Shown one piece after another: positions 13,081 through 25,123 of a stretch of DNA of 64,000 nucleotides. The notes below the pieces were generated by a model. The model was not told where the DNA came from. It did no database searches and worked only from the letters and a program-made list of their open reading frames with translations. Every line of letters starts with the position of its first letter. The stretch's first letter is position 1. Source of the DNA: Cheilinus undulatus (Eukaryota > Chordata > Actinopteri > Labriformes > Labridae); assembly GCF_018320785.1 (NCBI RefSeq), contig NC_054876.1:20482212-20546211 (forward strand), in the 5' to 3' direction. Made by a program: the position numbers and the translations under genes.

Positions 13081-13524
13081 GTGTAGAAGAAGGGTTGTTC
13101 ACAGAAAGATGTCTTATTACAGCCATTTATAGTGTTGGTCTTGATGATTATCAAGTTGTTGTGAAGGAAAATCATTAAACCGTAGCAGCTCCTCAAAGTG
13201 AAAATTGTAGATAATAATAGGGTGTCTAATATTTTGTCAGATGAAAGCAGGTGCATTGCTGTTTTACAAAAGATTGTTTAGGCCCTTCTTCTTTTTTTAG
13301 ATGGAACTGAAAATTGCAATCAACAAAATTACATGTTTGATACTCTGTGTTCCCTGGGCCTTATTGTTTGGACAATTTGATTCTGACTGCATTGTGTAAA
13401 CTAAAACACCGGATAGCATTTTAAACAAATACATTCCAATCGTGTTTAAAGCTGAGAAACTTATCCTAAGTAAATGAATGGGGATAAGACGCTTAAAAAG
13501 ACAAGGCACGACAAGAAAGCTGAG

Positions 13525-15812
13525 GTCAATTTTACAAGATTTAATTTATTAACTATTATACAGTTCACATAAGGCCTTCATCTTCAAACACTTTTCTCAG
13601 TCAAACAAATTCCATGGTTTGCTCTTGGTGCACAGTACATAAACTTTCACATTTCAGCTATTTCACTTTAGCAATTGTTTTGTTTTCTTGCACTAATTTC
13701 ATGTTTTAAAACAGGAAGAGGCTTTTATCCATCTCCCTTTGTGTGTTTTTTAAATCATGCACTAAACTTAAGTGGCCTTGAACCATTCACAAAAATCGTA
13801 AAAATGGACCCTCAATCATTGAAATACACACTAGAAATGTTTTCTACCATTGACTAAAGGGTGGTGTTCCCCAACATACAAATAAACAACCATTATAGAG
13901 TAGTATGCACCCACTTTTTGCTCATTGAACAGCTGATTTGCCAAGGTTGCGTCAGAAGTCAAGTGTTGCAGTAAGATTATCTTCTCCCAGGAATTGTGAT
14001 ATTGTTGCGTAGTTAAACCTGTGCAAGTCTTAATTTTACAGCTTTTAGCTCTGATCTTGACGAGAGGAGCCCTCGGGTTAGTCTTATGGACACTTTAAAT
14101 GACTGACTTCAAACAGGATTCCAAAAGTACCAGTAAAGCATGATCCCATTTACGACTACAACAAACGAACTTGTCCAGTCTTTTTTGCACCCAAGAACTG
14201 TAACAGAGCCACAATCATCCAGAGCCTCTATGCCTAGTGGACATTTTTTTTACTCTTCTCCCAATTAACAGACTTGCCTTCTCTCGGGTTTAATGTTTAA
14301 AATGATTGGGTCTTCATCAGCAGTGCTACCACTGAAAATGTGCTGCTTGTTTTCCATGAAAAGGGAGGACAATGAGCTAGCACAAAACTAATTCACAAGA
14401 GCAGGTAAACAGCCGTAGGTGCTTCCTGAATGTGCCCAATTCACAAACATTAAACTTCTACTTGTCTTTGTATTGTATAGCAGGACTAGCAGTAACAGTG
14501 CGTTAAGAATACTAAACCTTCTGAGTTAAAGGTCCTTAATATTAGATGAACACAAAGAGCTTGGTTTGATAGATAGCCACAGCATCACATCTAGCAACCT
14601 ATCAAGTTTCAAGCGACTGGATTCAATGGACACAGGATGGCAATGCAGAGTTGTGTTATGGTTTGACAAGGTTACACATTCAAAAATGGCAAATTTTCTC
14701 CTTCACTTGACCTGTGGCAGGCAAAGTCCTCTGATATTGTAATGGTCTAAAAAACCCAAACTTCCCTAAACATCCACTCTGATCAACCAAGATCTAGAAA
14801 GAGGAAAAACTCTAAAAGAAACTACCTTCACATGGCTGGATGAATGAGGAATGTCAGTAGATTCAGATTTCCCATCGACCTAATATGGGACCCCTGGATC
14901 AACTTCAACAACGTAAGTTTTTACAAAAGGATCTTGTTTCACAAGCCTGCACATTATGCCACACTCAACCACTAAACAAACATTATGGACAATTCGTCAT
15001 GTGGCATTTCTTCTAATTAAACACTACACTATCAAAAAGTGCTTCAGATAAGTTTGCGGATACAAAAAAAAAGATTTGATGTAAACAAAGTTTGATCTGC
15101 CAGAGCTCTGTAGAGGCAATGGGTATGGCTGTCTGAGCTGTGAAATTAAAAACACACAAGAAAACAGTATGTCAACAACAAAAACTAACCCTTTTTAGGG
15201 CAAAACAACAGTGATCGTTAAAGTGCATCCCTGGATGTGTAACCCCCCTCCCACACTTCCTTTCCCTCCCCATGCTGACCCTTCATGTAGAGCCAATGAG
15301 AGAAACCCCAGTGGCAGACAGGGCAACCTGCTGACCTACAGAGGAACAGTCTAAAAAAATCCAGTGGCAGTACTTTTATGAGAAAAAAACTAAAACAGTT
15401 TTATGCGGATAAAAACATGGTGGCCACAAACCATTTCTTCCAGCTTGGCATCAATGTTTCTTTTTCTTTGCAGTGTTGGATAAGCGGTGGTTTTTGACAG
15501 AAGAGAGGCTCGCTGTGACAGCAACCTCTGTCCTCAACTTGTGAGCTGAAGTCAGATTCCAGGCAATCAGAGGCTCAGAGGGCAGAGGAAGAGTCACTGA
15601 TAATAGAAGCCCACGCACATATGGATACAAATGGCAGGTTAGGGAGGTTTCTCAAGACACTTCCCATTTCTTCTTTTCATAATCTAGGTTGTCCATGATC
15701 AGAAATGTAGTGTGCAAGTGCACATTTTGTGTTGCGTGTGAGTATATGTTTGTGTGCGTGTGTTGGTGATAAGGTCCAGCATCATCATGGGCACACTTGG
15801 TTTCACCGTCTC
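13525..15812 (-). other. arhgap35: arhgap35 3' UTR (inferred)
   Basis: This lies directly downstream of the arhgap35 stop on the minus strand. It is about 2.3 kb, has no transposon borders, and ends near an AATAAA on the minus strand at 13550-13545. The 3' end is inferred from that signal only. The open frames on either strand near 15700-16240 are shadows of the terminal coding exon. Confidence 0.55.
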
Positions 15813-18800
15813 TCACAGTGTCTCTTGTTCGGCAGGCGAGTGGTGGGAGTGGGGGTGCTGGTGGAGGGGAGGGAGCAGAGACTGCAGGGGAGACTGGGGG
15901 GTGGTGGGCGGGGACTGCTGCAGAGGGCTGAAGTGTGCGGTGGTGTGGGGAGGGGAGGAGCGGTAACAAGAGTAAGCAGAACTCCCGCTGAGGGTGGTGG
16001 TGGGCGAGGCAGGGAGACCCGCCAGGCCAGTGGGGGAATCAAGGAGGGGCTGGTTGTAGAAGAAGAATGCACACTGGTGGATGAAGGTCTCGATGATTGT
16101 CTGGTAGGTGCGTGTGGCAGTCAGAGCGTCCATAGTGGTGAAGTCTGGCCTCATGAGAGTGGGCCAGAAACAGATGGACAAGTTTTCACTGGTCATCAAG
16201 TTCACCCTGTTCAGCTGGCTCACCCTGGGAAAAACACACACAAATAGACACTAATTATTCATTCTCATCATCAAGTGCAGAATAACAGATGGATGTCCAC
16301 TGCAGAAGACCAACAAATCCATGAAAGGGTTTGAAACAGCAGAGAAGCAGGGGACTTACTTGTGTAAGTGGCTCATTACATATTTGAAGACATCATAATT
16401 CTCCCTGGGGAACCTCCTCAGGACATCCTTCATGGTATACAGCCTCTGTTCTCTGTCATTGATTTCTGCACACACAGAGGAAAGAGTTACCATTAAACCT
16501 GGCACCTCATCATTGCACACGGTAATTTAAAGTTTAAATGTCCCTCTACACCACCATTAAAATAATTCTTGGCAGCACTAAAACACCTAGAAGAGAGCGG
16601 AGCAGGTCTGCAACAACCTACCCTACCCTCTTCCCTCCTAAAGAAATAATCTTTTTATGTTCTTGTAAAGACCCTCCCAGCCCAGCAGTGTTTGCTTACT
16701 GAAAGCATCCAGTAGGTCCACCTGCAGAGCACAAGGCACCAGGGGCTCCGGCAGCTCAGAGAAGAAGCTTTTGAGGGCTCCAGCCACAGTGTTTATGGAG
16801 AAGTCTTTCTCCACTAGGTCTAATCCGTGGTCTGCAAAGGGAGAAAGAGAGTCAAAGAGATCAGAGAGAAGACGCCTGTCAGTAGCAGCTGTCATCAGGA
16901 GTGAACAATCCACTGCATGTCACTCCTTTGGTAAATCTCTGTTTATGTTTTGATTAGACAACCACATAATTATATGTCAAACAGCTGGTTCAAACAAGTC
17001 TGATTAGCAACTCACCCTGCTCAAACTGCCTCTGCATGCTTTCCATCTCTGACTTGTTGCCGCTCACGCGGTACAACCCCTCTGTATTCAGGCCTGAGGA
17101 AAAAAGAGCGCAGCAGAGAAAAGAGGGAAGATGTGGGGGGCACAGTTGGAAACAGACAAAGCACAACACTTCATTAGCTGCATTGCAAACAGACAAAACA
17201 ATACAGATTCTGGCAGTTTTTAGAGTACATAAGCAAACAAGCCCCTTGTATTACTTTAATATCATATGGCAGTATTGAAAAGCTGTGCAATTGTTTAGAA
17301 GATATACATATGATAGTTACACATGTAGAGTAACAATAATAACCATTGTCAAAATTGTATAATAGCATAGATTACCTGCAATGAGAAAGCTACATGTGAG
17401 GAAAAAAAAACTAACCTGTAGTCTCAATGAAGCGGACACACTTCTCGATGAAGAGTGGGATAGGTCTGTCTGGGGATACCACATTCACAAGGGGGACTCC
17501 AAAGTAATTACTCTCCATGGGCTTGGGAATAGTTGGACGGGGCTTTGGTCTTGTTTTCTGTTAAGGAATAAGGACAGCGGCCTCTTCAGTGTTTCAGAGA
17601 CAGGACAGTTTTGTTGATACTAAGTGGCACTCATTTTGAGTCTAACAAATGAGTAGTATCCCACTGGGACAAACCAGATCACTAAGCACTATGGAGAAGT
17701 AAGAAATAAGTTGCAAAACAGACTCAAAATTATCTGCATTACATTTCGGACAAGTACATTTAAATGAAGCCCATTCTGTATCAAAAAAGAAAGAAAAAAC
17801 ATAAAAGGGTGGTATAATACACACCTTGGCCGTTCGTCTCAGGCTCTTCAGGATATTCCTCTTTTTTGGGTCTTCACTCTCCTCATTCACAAGACTTTCA
17901 CCTTTCAGTGTCCCATAGTCATCGTCCTTGGACTTCTGAAGAGCACCCATCTCATCGTCGCTGCCTATAAAGCTTGTGCGGAAACTGCTGAATTTGCCAA
18001 GCCGCTTGGAGCGGTCGCGGTAAAGACGAGGCTTTACCCCTGCTGCTGAAAACTTCCTCCTTCTCTCCAGAGAGCTGCTGTCTGCTTCACTGTCTGAGCC
18101 ATTTCCATTAGAGTGCATCCTGTTGGAGTTGCGAATGGTGATGATTTTGCCTTGCGTACTGTCATGTGGAACTGAGTAGATGATCTCTTCGTTGCTTGGG
18201 CGGGGTTTTGAAACAGCATCAATGGGTTCGGCATAGTCTGAGGGATCATATCCCACATCTCCACCAGGAACCCAGGTGACAGCAGAGGGCAGTGAGCGAC
18301 GATGGCCTAATGTATCGATATATGGATTGCGGCTCACCTTTCGAAAGTCGAAAGTGACGCCAGGTTTCACTCTCACTTGAGGGGGTACTTTGTTGTTAAG
18401 TTTGTTTTCAAAGTCTCTGATATCAGAAATGACAGAGATGTCACTAGAATCTAAGTCAGGCAAGTTGTAGCCCCCACTGTGAGAAGAAAGTGTGCCGTCA
18501 TAGTATGGTGGGGATGGCTCTACATCGTCTTCTGAATCCAGAAACATGGTGACAGGACTGGGAGAACTGCAGCGTGGGGAGTACACATTTTCATTGGTGC
18601 ATGCTTCAGCAACATTATCATACATGTGCGTGGCCTCAACAATGTTGCGTTTCTCGACCACCTCCATCAAGAAAGAATGGAACATTTCTATCCTGTGCAG
18701 GCCTCCAACCACTCCCCCAGATCCACAGACCACACTATTGAAACGACCTTCAATCTCGTGGGCAAGCTCTTCCCCTTGAATCAGCTGTTCACAAGCGTAG

Positions 18801-21544
18801 TCGCTGTCAGTGAGCTCTGCTTGGCTATCTCCCACTGCCAACAGCTGAACTGGGATGATGTCCTGAACCTCACATAAGAAGGCACAAAGGGTCTCCAGTG
18901 AGGCTTTTCGTGAGACGGAGTACACAGCAATGTAGCCATGTACTAGCCTGCTCTTCCGCAAAGTGAAGGAGGCGTGGTATGAGAGCAGTGAGAGCTCTAT
19001 CGCCAGCTTGTGTCCACCAACTGTCTGTTCCAGCAATACGGAGGTGCCACTATTGGACATGGGCCTGCAATGCTGATGTATAAGGAAAGGGGACAAGAGC
19101 TGCTCAATGTCATAAGAGTCTCCACACATTAAGCACATAACTATGCGAAGGTCTGCCTCAGGGGCTGGTTGATGGGGAGAGTCTCTTAGACTTGAAGGCT
19201 CAGGGATGAGGGGAGGAGAGCTGCTACTAAAAGATGTGCTCCTTCTAATATCCAGAAGGCCTCTCAGCACCTGGTTGATTTGAGTCTCATTGACATTATG
19301 ACCATAGCCCACACCAGGGGAGGCTGGGTCTAAAAAGCTACACTGTAGTCTCCTTGCAACTTGCTGTCCCTGTGTTATAAGGTTTAAGGCAGTTTCTCCA
19401 CCTATGTCCACATATGACCCTACACCCCGTTTAGTGACCAAGAGAAGAGATGTTGGCAGTTGTGCCAGTTGGCTATCCCTTCGTCCCAGAGTTGATTCCC
19501 TAAGTCGCTCAAGGCTTTCGACCACATAGGAAAGAGACTCTTTTGAGTTATACAGACACAAGCATCCATGAGGGGTGAAAGTGGGGGTGTGGAAAGAATT
19601 TACTGGAAGGCGTACATTTCCTTCAATTGGCCGAAGTGTCAGTTCATACATCTTCCCGTCCAACACGTACCAGTCGTCATTTGTGCAGAGTGCTCTAATC
19701 TCGTTGGCAAATTCTCTGGCCAGTCCATCCTTCCCTAGAATGACAAGGTTAATCCTGTCAGCTTTGTTGTCTCCAAAATGAGCTTTCAAATCAAAAAAGG
19801 GGTAACATGTGGGGAAACGTGAAGCTAAGATCTGTTCAATCTTGGAGTCTCCACAGTGAGGACTGCTAGGGCAGGTTTCCTTGGTAGGGTGATAGACAAA
19901 GTGGATATGTTTCAATACCAAAGCATCTCTTTCAGCTGGTAGCTTCTGTAGTGCTTTGAATCGCTGTTCTTCCCCTAAAACCTCCTGGATTGCGCCCATT
20001 TTCTCTTTGCTTGGCTTGGCATCAACCTCAAGCTCATAAAAAAGCTCTGAGTACTCCAGTAAGAGCTCCTGAAAATCTTCCTTAGCACGGTCAATGATGT
20101 CCTTCTGATGGCGGTTGTACAGGTCCAAGTACTCTGGCTCCTCAAGCCACTGGTAAAACTCTTCATTCATGATAAAGCTGCGGGCCTCCTCCCATGGTTT
20201 ACCTGGTGTGACAAAGGGGGAGGAGGCTAATTTTTGTTTAAACTCCAGCCTCATCTCTGCCCGTCTGCATTCATTGCGCAGATGTTCCAAGTGGGCATTG
20301 AATATATCCTCTGCTTCATCAGTTTCCAGTAGATCTGAAGGGATTCTCTCATCTTCCATGTTATCAATGTGAGATGTATCTTCCCATGGCGAGTCTTCCA
20401 GAACAACAAACCAGTGGGCAAAGTGCTGCTTAGACTCCAGGACCTTCTGTACCCCAGACCAGCTCAGCTGATCTATCTCATCCAGGTCAGGCACCAGAGA
20501 ACTAAGTGCTAGGGGAAGAGTGCTTAGGTATATTTTGCGACGCCTTTCAATATGTTCCTGCTTCAGACGGTAGACATGCTGTTGAAAAAGCTTCTTGCAT
20601 TTTGCTGTTCCCTCCAGGAAAACATATTCTTTGTATTCTGGGGAGGTGTTCATGCGTCGACTGGTGTTTATCCAGGTTTCATTGTGATTCTTTACTATAC
20701 GGTTGATTAGCCATTCATAGCGATCCTTGGCTGAAGCTATCTGCTGACTCTGGAGTTTAAGGGCTTCAAAATAGGGAATGATCTTGGGCTTCCCCCTGCT
20801 CTTATCAATAAGCTGAACCAATGTGAGAAAGGCAAGGTCCACGTTTATATTTGAACGTGCAGATGTCTCAACTACAGGCAGACTCTTTTTTGTGATGGCA
20901 AATGTATGCGCATCTTTGATGTAGCGTTCCACTCCTTCATCACATTTGGTGAGGACCAGAACAATTGGCTTCTTGGTCTTGCTAAGCTGACCGTACAGAT
21001 TTGTGACAAATTTCAGCTGGTCATCAAAGTTGCGGTTCATGCCCCGGCTGACATCAACACAAAGCAGGAAGCCATCAACCTGCAACTTGCCCTCGGGCAT
21101 TTGTTTCTGCTCAAAGTCTTGCTCCAGGCCCAGCTGATCTGTACAGAAGTACATGAGCTTCTCTGCGGAGGCCAGCTTTGTTGCAGCTGCCCGTTTAATA
21201 TAGGGCTGCATAGCAGTGCTACGATGTGGCTGAAATGTCTGGTCATCAATAAATTCAGTTTGCTCCACAACATGCATCCTGCACTCAGGCCCCTCCTCCA
21301 AAACCCGTGACACCTCTCCCCAAAACAGAAAGTGATCATTATTAACCACTCGACCCCCAAAGTCACTGGTACTTAACACTGATGTGTGATCCAGGTAGAA
21401 GTCGTCAGCACTGGGCCGCACATACCGATTACACAAGCAAGACTTTCCAACTCCACATTGCCCCTTCTCTTTCTCAGTTCCTGACAACCCCACCACAACA
21501 AGGTTGTAAATGGGCGATCGAGCATCTTGCTTTTTTGCCATCAT
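15813..21544 (-). CDS. arhgap35: Rho GTPase-activating protein 35 (p190RhoGAP-A)
   Basis: It stimulates GTP hydrolysis by RhoA-type GTPases at the membrane and cytoplasm, lowering actomyosin contraction downstream of integrins and Src. Coding exons, in gene order: 21544-17825, 17557-17416, 17093-17016, 16831-16700, 16465-16360, 16224-15813. Frames join exactly and give 1,529 residues (human about 1,499). The giant first exon is diagnostic. It encodes an N-terminal GTPase-like domain ([22 protein letters not shown]), the FF-domain region, pseudo-GTPase regions, and tyrosine sites in DYAEPIDAV (about 1103) and [13 protein letters not shown] (about 1122), the p120RasGAP-docking region in p190A. 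Exon 2 holds the polybasic KTRPKPRP stretch. Exons 3-6 hold the RhoGAP domain with the arginine finger in [12 protein letters not shown] and [19 protein letters not shown]. The Pro/His-rich tail ends EQETL. Start: the ATG-ATG pair at 21544 is the first in-frame ATG after an upstream stop, and its second ATG has A at -3 and G at +4. The a/b teleost paralogue is unresolved. Confidence 0.96.
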
Positions 21545-21734
21545 AGCCTGCTGAAGCTCATCCTGCCATAAACAGGCACTATGCAAATGAGATTACTTGA
21601 ATGTTTGTCCATAAAGCTGCTGATCCACAGGGAAGATCAGATTTCACTTTCTTCTGCCGGTCTTCAGTTTAATAAATAGCAGTGCAGTTTTATGAGTAGA
21701 GTTCCTTCATTTAATCCTTTGTATGACTCAGATC
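21545..21734 (-). other. arhgap35: arhgap35 5' UTR part of the giant coding exon
   Basis: On the minus strand the sequence CTTTTGACAG ends at 21735, a good acceptor, so the coding exon probably begins at 21734 with about 190 bases of 5' UTR. An in-frame TAA lies shortly upstream of the chosen ATG. The extension of the open frame above 21544 relies on a TTG codon, so it is not taken as coding. Confidence 0.6.
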
Positions 21735-23259
21735 CTGTCAAAAGAAAAGGAAAGGGAGTAATCAGACAATCTGGTGGACAGTTAACAAATATTAAAAAAA
21801 ACATGTTGGGACATGAATGGGGCAAACATTAGGTCATCAGAAATCCTTGTTAGAAGATGCTACTTCTCAGTGAACTGACATTTTTTGCTTACATTTAGTA
21901 TTGCCTTTGCAAATGTCTGTCATCTTGTATTTAGACTTGATATCTTCAATCTTTTTCAATTCAGTGGTCTGGCATAACAACAGCATGAGACAATAGCAAG
22001 AGGCACGTTTTATTCTATTTTGTGTAACTGTCCATTGTAACCAAATAAGTTGATCTGATGTAGTATGCCTTTGGTCATCATCAAATGTAATAAGAGCATT
22101 TATGCTATTCTGAAACAATGCAGTTTCTGGCTTCATATCCAGCCAACAGCAAAATGATAAAGACAGTTTTATAGCACCGATAATGCCAGACAGTCACAAT
22201 CACCTGTCACTAATTTTACATTTTAAATGCACAAGTGATGTGCTTAGAATAAATAACTTCTAGAGAAAACAAACAGTGAGAAACAACATTATTAGTAATT
22301 GCCAGGAGATTCACTGAACATTTTGAGCCTGTGATTAGTATTCCTTTTGCCAAAATGATGACTTTAATGTCAGAAGAGAAATGAAAAACCAATTGCAGTT
22401 CTTATGGACAGAAGGTGACATAATATCATGTCTTTGCTTACCAACAGTGCAGAAACCACAAGTATTCTTTTTTTAACAAGTAAAAAATATGACAGCATCT
22501 TTGAAATGAACCATCACACATCAAAACGTTTAATCCACCGACTTAATCATTAATCAACCCATAATAGCCATATGCTAATAATCTCAAGATACATTTCTCT
22601 AATATTAGCCCTGTGAGAAAGCATGTTGGGAGTGGTGCTTTCAAAATGACCAAGTCTGATCAGTGATTTGGTTGACAAGTGTAAAAATGACTGTTGTGGG
22701 CTCTTTAGATTTTACAAATAACGAAGTAGGAGCGTTTAGCCTGATTGCCCAACAAAAACAGACTGATGACTTACCAAACAAGTCAGACACATGCACAGTG
22801 AATGCCAAAGAAACAGAACCTGACCACCCCACTGAGACTACTAAAGTTACTATTTCACTCTAATCGCATTGTCTTATGTGTCCGTTATAATACCAGTGGT
22901 GCAATTCTGATACAATATAGCTGCATAATTTAAAATGGTAAAGAATTACCAAATTTAAAAAATGAAAGATATAAAATAATTGCCACTGCATTTATTATGA
23001 TGACTTAAAGATATATGATAATTCCAAAATGAAACTAATAACCTGTGGCATTAACAGAGCATGCAAGAGAAACAAACAGCTCCAGCAGGGTCAAAAGCAA
23101 CCATGGGCAGTCCACACCGCTCAGCTGAGCTAGGCCTGATACCAAAACGAACAGACAACTTAATAGCAAATAAAAACAACCAAACTGCCCTCTCTTGCAT
23201 TTTCAGAATAGTTCACTGAAGCGTGCCTTCGTGTTGTTTCATTCGCATAACCTACTTAC
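21735..23259 (-). other. arhgap35: arhgap35 first intron (inferred)
   Basis: This is bounded on the right by a strong minus-strand donor, CTAG|GTAAGT (exon end 23260), and on the left by the acceptor at 21735. No conserved frame or clear transposon is seen inside. Confidence 0.45.
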
Positions 23260-24230
23260 CTAGATAAGATTTTGCAACCCTATATGTTTTGCAAAGGATT
23301 AACAGTTGCCATGGGCTTTAGGGTGCACAGAGAGGGGCTGACCACGCCAGGCCTGCTGTCTACATAATGAAATTGCAGAGCCGAAATCTCGGATAGCCTG
23401 CCTTCTCCACGCCGACAGACAATGTTTAAACGGAATTTATTTACTCAGCTGTCCAGGGTGCAGCACTCAACAGCTTCACTAGGTAATAGCACATAAAGAC
23501 GAGGACAGAGCATGCAGGGTACATACCATCGCATTTCTCCCTTTCTCCTCTTGCATCTGTCAGGCCAGCTCTTGCCGCAGCCCTCGCCGCCTGATGTGCA
23601 GTAGCATAAAGCCGCAGAACACACAATAGATCGTCTCAATTCACAGATAATACTGATAATACAGTTGCAAGGAGGTTATTTGATTTAAATATCCATTGTC
23701 CATGCCGGGATTCTCCTGTTCAGCATCGCTGTTTTCTTTGCAATTAAACACGGGGAATGAAGAAATAAATATCCCAGATGATAAAACTGTCCAATTTTGC
23801 TCTTTAGAGGGTCTCTCCTCGTGGGAAATTCAAGCGTTTTAAACCTGCTTAGCCGTCTTCTTCCTCGGTTCACCACGTTGCTTTTTCAATAATTATTCTG
23901 TCCATTGTTGTGCCCACATAATGCTGGGCCGGTGGCGCACACGAGACAACGGTGAGTTTGTTGCAATCGCCGTTGTGTTTCGTCTCAAATATGCTTCTAC
24001 TGCTACAGAAATTGTTCATGTCCTGGTCAATTTGTGAGCAGATTGCGTGTGTGAAAGTGGTATTTCTGCCAGCTTTCCGATAATGGCGGCGGCCCTCCTC
24101 CCCGGACCTAGCTCTCCTCTTCTTTTCTTTGGGAAAAAGGAGCTGTGGAGACAGAGGCAGCGGAGAGAGGGACTCACCCAGCGGCGCCCTCACACAACTG
24201 CAGCAGGTCTGCTCTGCTTAGCTCACCAGT
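23260..24230 (-). promoter_or_regulatory. arhgap35: Probable arhgap35 CpG-rich promoter and non-coding first exon, with YY1-type motif
   Basis: CpG density is visibly higher here than in the flanking AT-rich DNA (for example 23575-23590, 23930-23975, 24080-24095, 24175-24190). A strong donor facing arhgap35 lies at 23259-23258. TAATGGCGGCGG at 24081-24092 fits the YY1 consensus (AANATGGCGGC) often found just downstream of start sites of TATA-less genes. A plus-strand donor-like GGTGAGT at 23951 leaves room for a divergent transcript. The start site itself is not determined. Confidence 0.5.
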
Positions 24231-25123
24231 CTAGAGTCTATGCGGGAGTGTTTCTCCAAACTAATCAATTTCATACCAGTCACTCGATGAACTATTCCAA
24301 TAGAAATATTATGGGCATATTTATATGACTTAAAAGAAGAAAAATAGTAATTTGTTACAGAAATAAATAATTTTCTGTTGCACTTGAAACAGTGCCAATG
24401 CACCAACTATCCTCATTTTAATTTAAAAAATCGAAATAAACTAACATTATTGAGCGTGAAATAAATCCACCAGCCATCATTTCGCTCTGGCCTAGTATTG
24501 CGTTCAAATTAAAACCCAAAAAAACAAAAAACTTGCTTCATATTTAAAATATCAAATAAATAAGAGTTGTTAGTGTCTTATTATTAGCGTCACATGCTAG
24601 GTTAGCTTATTTACCTAGGCAACTAGCTAGCATTATTATTTTATCACAAGTTTATCACTGTAACTTACGACTGTAGCAAGTGTTTTAAAGTAAATTTACT
24701 TTTTTTTTGGAAAGGGCATAAACAACTGCTTTGCTAACAAGCAGTTCCCACCAATATTGGGCAACTAGCAACAATCACACAAGACTAATGTTAGCTAAAA
24801 GCATTGGCTTAAATTGAACTTATCCTCATCAACAGAGCTGCCTTTGTTGCATTCTGTTCACTTTGTTTAATATTTTCTAGAGAGGATGGACTGTAACATC
24901 CACTATATGTGCAAAATTTGCACATGGGATTTCCATGCGTGTAAAGTCACTTGTCAACAGCCATTAAATCAACCATGAGCTGAGCTGTTTATACAAACTG
25001 TTAGGCTAACATTAGCCCTAGAAAGTAATGTGAAGTGTCCTTTTAAGCATAACTGGAATCAAATCTAAAAAGAGATTCACCTTTTTTACAATAGGAAGAG
25101 TTTTACCAACCACCAACAGAAAC
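24231..25123. other. Intergenic, no feature recognised
   Basis: AT-rich, including scattered GCTAGC/TTAGCTA words near 24590-24640. No gene, RNA or complete repeat is visible. Confidence 0.45.

Noticed and set aside
15729-16247. 172-codon plus-strand open frame
   Set aside because: It lies antisense to the last arhgap35 exon; the frame is open because the Pro/His-rich coding strand lacks stops in complement.
21545-21586. Extension of the arhgap35 frame 14 codons above the ATG pair
   Set aside because: It would have to start at TTG; an in-frame TAA lies just above and the family starts at the ATG pair.
23441-23639. Two overlapping minus-strand open frames of 61-64 codons
   Set aside because: They lie in the CpG-rich putative 5' exon of arhgap35; GC-rich sequence gives open frames by chance and no domain is visible.
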